64,000 bases of DNA, taken from NCBI GenBank assembly GCA_014549065.1, contig JACDOX010000014.1, positions 6,116,775 to 6,180,774 of the forward strand, read 5' to 3'. Made by a program: the position numbers and the translations under genes. The notes under the pieces were generated by a model. That model saw nothing but the letters and a program-made list of their open reading frames with translations. It had not been told where the DNA came from and did not search any database. The stretch comes from Cardinalis cardinalis. Lineage: Eukaryota; Chordata; Aves; Passeriformes; Cardinalidae. Shown in pieces: positions 62,445 through 64,000 of this stretch (within the stretch, counting starts at the first letter, position 1; every line of letters starts with the position of its first letter).

Positions 62445-63095
62445 TTTTCATCTCTATATCCTTCTCAGGAGTACTGCTGCCCAGGTGGTCATTTTGCATT
62501 TATACATTTGAAATTCTTTTCTGAATGTAATGTCCATGTATTCCTTAAGATTTACTAATTACATGTTTTCTCCAGTTTTATTAAAATAAATTTGAATTCT
62601 CATTCTGTTTNGCAAGATCCTTGAATCCCTTTCCATTCTGGTATCTGTTAATAGTTATACTTCATTTTCAATCACTAAGGGAATCATTCAGTGACACAAC
62701 AGTCTTAACAGCTTTTCAAAAGAGTGTACTTTCTTTGGACTCTCAGATTGACCATCAACCATACCCTGGACAAAGGCTTTGGAATTTTTTTACTCAGTTA
62801 AATATCCACGTTCCAGCAATTAGATTTTCACTATATTTAAGCAGATTGCTTAGGAGAATGTAAATGTGCATGGTGGAAAATGGCCTGCTAATATCACCAT
62901 CTATCATACTTTCCCTTTACCCAGAAGCTAGTTATGTTGTCAAAGAAGGAAAACAGATTAGTTTATAATGTTTTTTCTTGATAAACCTCTGTTGGCCATT
63001 TTTCTCTCATCTTATTGACCTCCTATTTACAAATTGATGAGTCATTTGGTTCAGTATCTTTCAGGCATGCTGGCCTTGTAAAGCTACAGTGATGT
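62445..63095 (-). mobile_element. Ancient CR1/L3-type LINE fragment (reverse-transcriptase half)
   Basis: The plus strand follows, in order, the reverse complement of an old CR1-group element seen in reptile and bird genomes: GTACTGCTGCCCAGGTGGTC, GCATTTATACATTTGAAATT, TTCTCCAGTTTTATTAAAAT, TTTGAATTCTCATTCTG, then GCTAGTTATGTTGTCAAAGA, CAGATTAGTTTATAATG, CTTGATAAACCTCTGTTGGC and GTTCAGTATCTTTCAGGCAT. In the coding direction the last of these parts belongs to the reverse transcriptase, around the region that in intact copies reads like NYRPVSL and SQHGF. Identity is low and indels are many, so it is much older than the CR1 at 57 kb. No intact frame remains. Confidence 0.65.
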
Positions 63096-63712
63096 TCACA
63101 GAGCTGATTGTGCTCATGGAGCTCAGTCAGATGTATCCGCAGAGCACAGAGCCTTGTGCGCAGCCACAGTCACTGTTACCAGCCTCAGCTGGGAGTAGCA
63201 GCTCTTTCTTTTTTGATGTTCTGGATCCTGTTCTGAAGATGTTACCTATTATTATTGACTTTGATCTCCTTATGCTAATAGTTCTGATCTTCTTAGCTTT
63301 TGAGTATCCCCTTAGATTACCCTTCAAAGAGTGGAATGTTGTACAAAGAAATCCGGAGAAGAGAAAACTGTCAGTATTTTCTGAAATGGCTGCAGCAATA
63401 TTTTTGCTCTTCCACTGACAAATGTTTCTAACTGTTTTTTTAATATATCATGTAGTTAAAATTTTTGCCCAGCTTCTTCCTCTATGGGAATATTTTCCCT
63501 CCAAACTTTGGAAGTGGTTGACAGTTAATTCTGCAGCCACAGGGCACTCTGCAGGTTCATATTCCAGCAATGATACCAGAGTGTGTCTGACAGGCCTTGT
63601 CTTCAGACAAATCCAGACACTGGGAGCTCTCCCATGGAAGTGTTTAGATCACAAAGAGAGTTTCAATATGCTGGCAGGCAAGACACTCAGGAAAATCAAT
63701 CTGAATGACTGA
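63041..63712 (+). other. Long reading frame broken by a single stop (possible decayed coding sequence)
   Basis: One plus-strand frame stays open from 63041 to the stop at 63710-63712, interrupted only by a TGA at 63416-63418. That makes 224 codons including both stops, whereas AT-rich DNA of this type would usually show around ten. The first part includes a hydrophobic run near LPIIIDFDLLMLIVLIFLAF and a basic patch ending in NPEKRK. The second part is mixed in composition. No domain or motif is recognised. Its left end overlaps the minus-strand ancient CR1 by about 55 nt. It could be a decayed gene or retroposed fragment, the antisense of an older repeat, or chance. Confidence 0.25.
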
Positions 63713-64000
63713 AAGGTATGCTTCAAAGGTGGACATGTTGAAAATCAATGAAACTCTCCCCAAAATGAATAAAAAAATTATCTTGCCTATACTTAGAATG
63801 TTTCTCTTTGAAAACAAAGTATATGAAATTAAAACAAATTTCAACTTTGAATCAGGTCTGCCTAAAGTAGTTCAGCAACATTTAATGCTCTAAGAATTTA
63901 TTTAGATTTTCTGAGAATTACTATATTAAAAAGATTCACTGTTTCTTCTCTTTCTGTCTTCTGCAGCACTAAGCACATTGCTGGTACTTGAAACAAATAA
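63713..64000. other. AT-rich non-coding tail of the window
   Basis: A donor-like GAAAG/GTATGC sits at about 63712-63720, just after the stop of the preceding frame. Otherwise nothing is recognised in these last bases. Confidence 0.6.

Noticed and set aside
1..64000. CRISPR arrays, operons, tRNA or rRNA genes, bacterial mobile systems
   Set aside because: No regularly spaced repeats, cloverleaf-like sequence or dense coding was seen. The base composition and repeats are those of a vertebrate nuclear genome.

Overview
This window looks like non-coding DNA from a bird nuclear genome. The strongest evidence is the interspersed repeats. At least six segments read as CR1 (chicken repeat 1) LINE sequence, and three resemble ERVL-type long terminal repeats (LTRs) that are common in birds. 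The rest is AT-rich, with vertebrate-style microsatellites. The scattered isolated single N bases look like masked heterozygous positions in a single-animal assembly. Repeat families were recognised by eye from remembered consensus sequences, so family names stay general. I cannot name the species, and a songbird is only a guess.

Layout. 1-12 kb: AT-rich unique sequence, a (CAAA)n run at 8914 and a GC-richer block near 7.3-7.7 kb. 12.4 kb: a CR1 3' end on the minus strand. 16.4-18.9 kb: a cluster of an LTR piece (minus), a CR1 tail (plus) and a second LTR tail (plus). 21.65-21.95 kb: a GGAA/GAAA purine tract split by a 130-base assembly gap. 29.6-30.9 kb: a GC-rich block leading into the best-preserved LTR (plus). 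35.8 kb: a short CR1 tail (plus). 41.4 kb: a weak CR1 match. 44.8-46.1 kb: a longer CR1 (plus) holding part of the endonuclease region and the 3' part, with the reverse transcriptase lost. 57.3-58.0 kb: the best-preserved CR1, 5'-truncated, on the minus strand. 62.4-63.1 kb: a much older CR1-type fragment (minus) from the reverse-transcriptase half. 63.0-63.7 kb: a plus-strand reading frame broken by only one stop.

Genes. I found no protein-coding gene I can name. The longer open frames have AT-driven composition, lie in pyrimidine-rich tracts or overlap repeats. Several short segments have good splice signals at both ends and an open frame, mostly on the minus strand. They are listed as candidate cassette exons or decoys at low confidence. 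Their frames do not join into one consistent transcript. The simplest reading is a gene desert or part of one or more very large introns.

There is no sign of an operon, CRISPR array, tRNA, rRNA or other organised multi-gene system. The observations most worth checking are the one-stop frame at the right end, the two best exon-like segments (4425-4478 and 33471-33545), a paired AP-1/GATA motif cluster at 49.53 kb, and the internally deleted CR1 at 45 kb.
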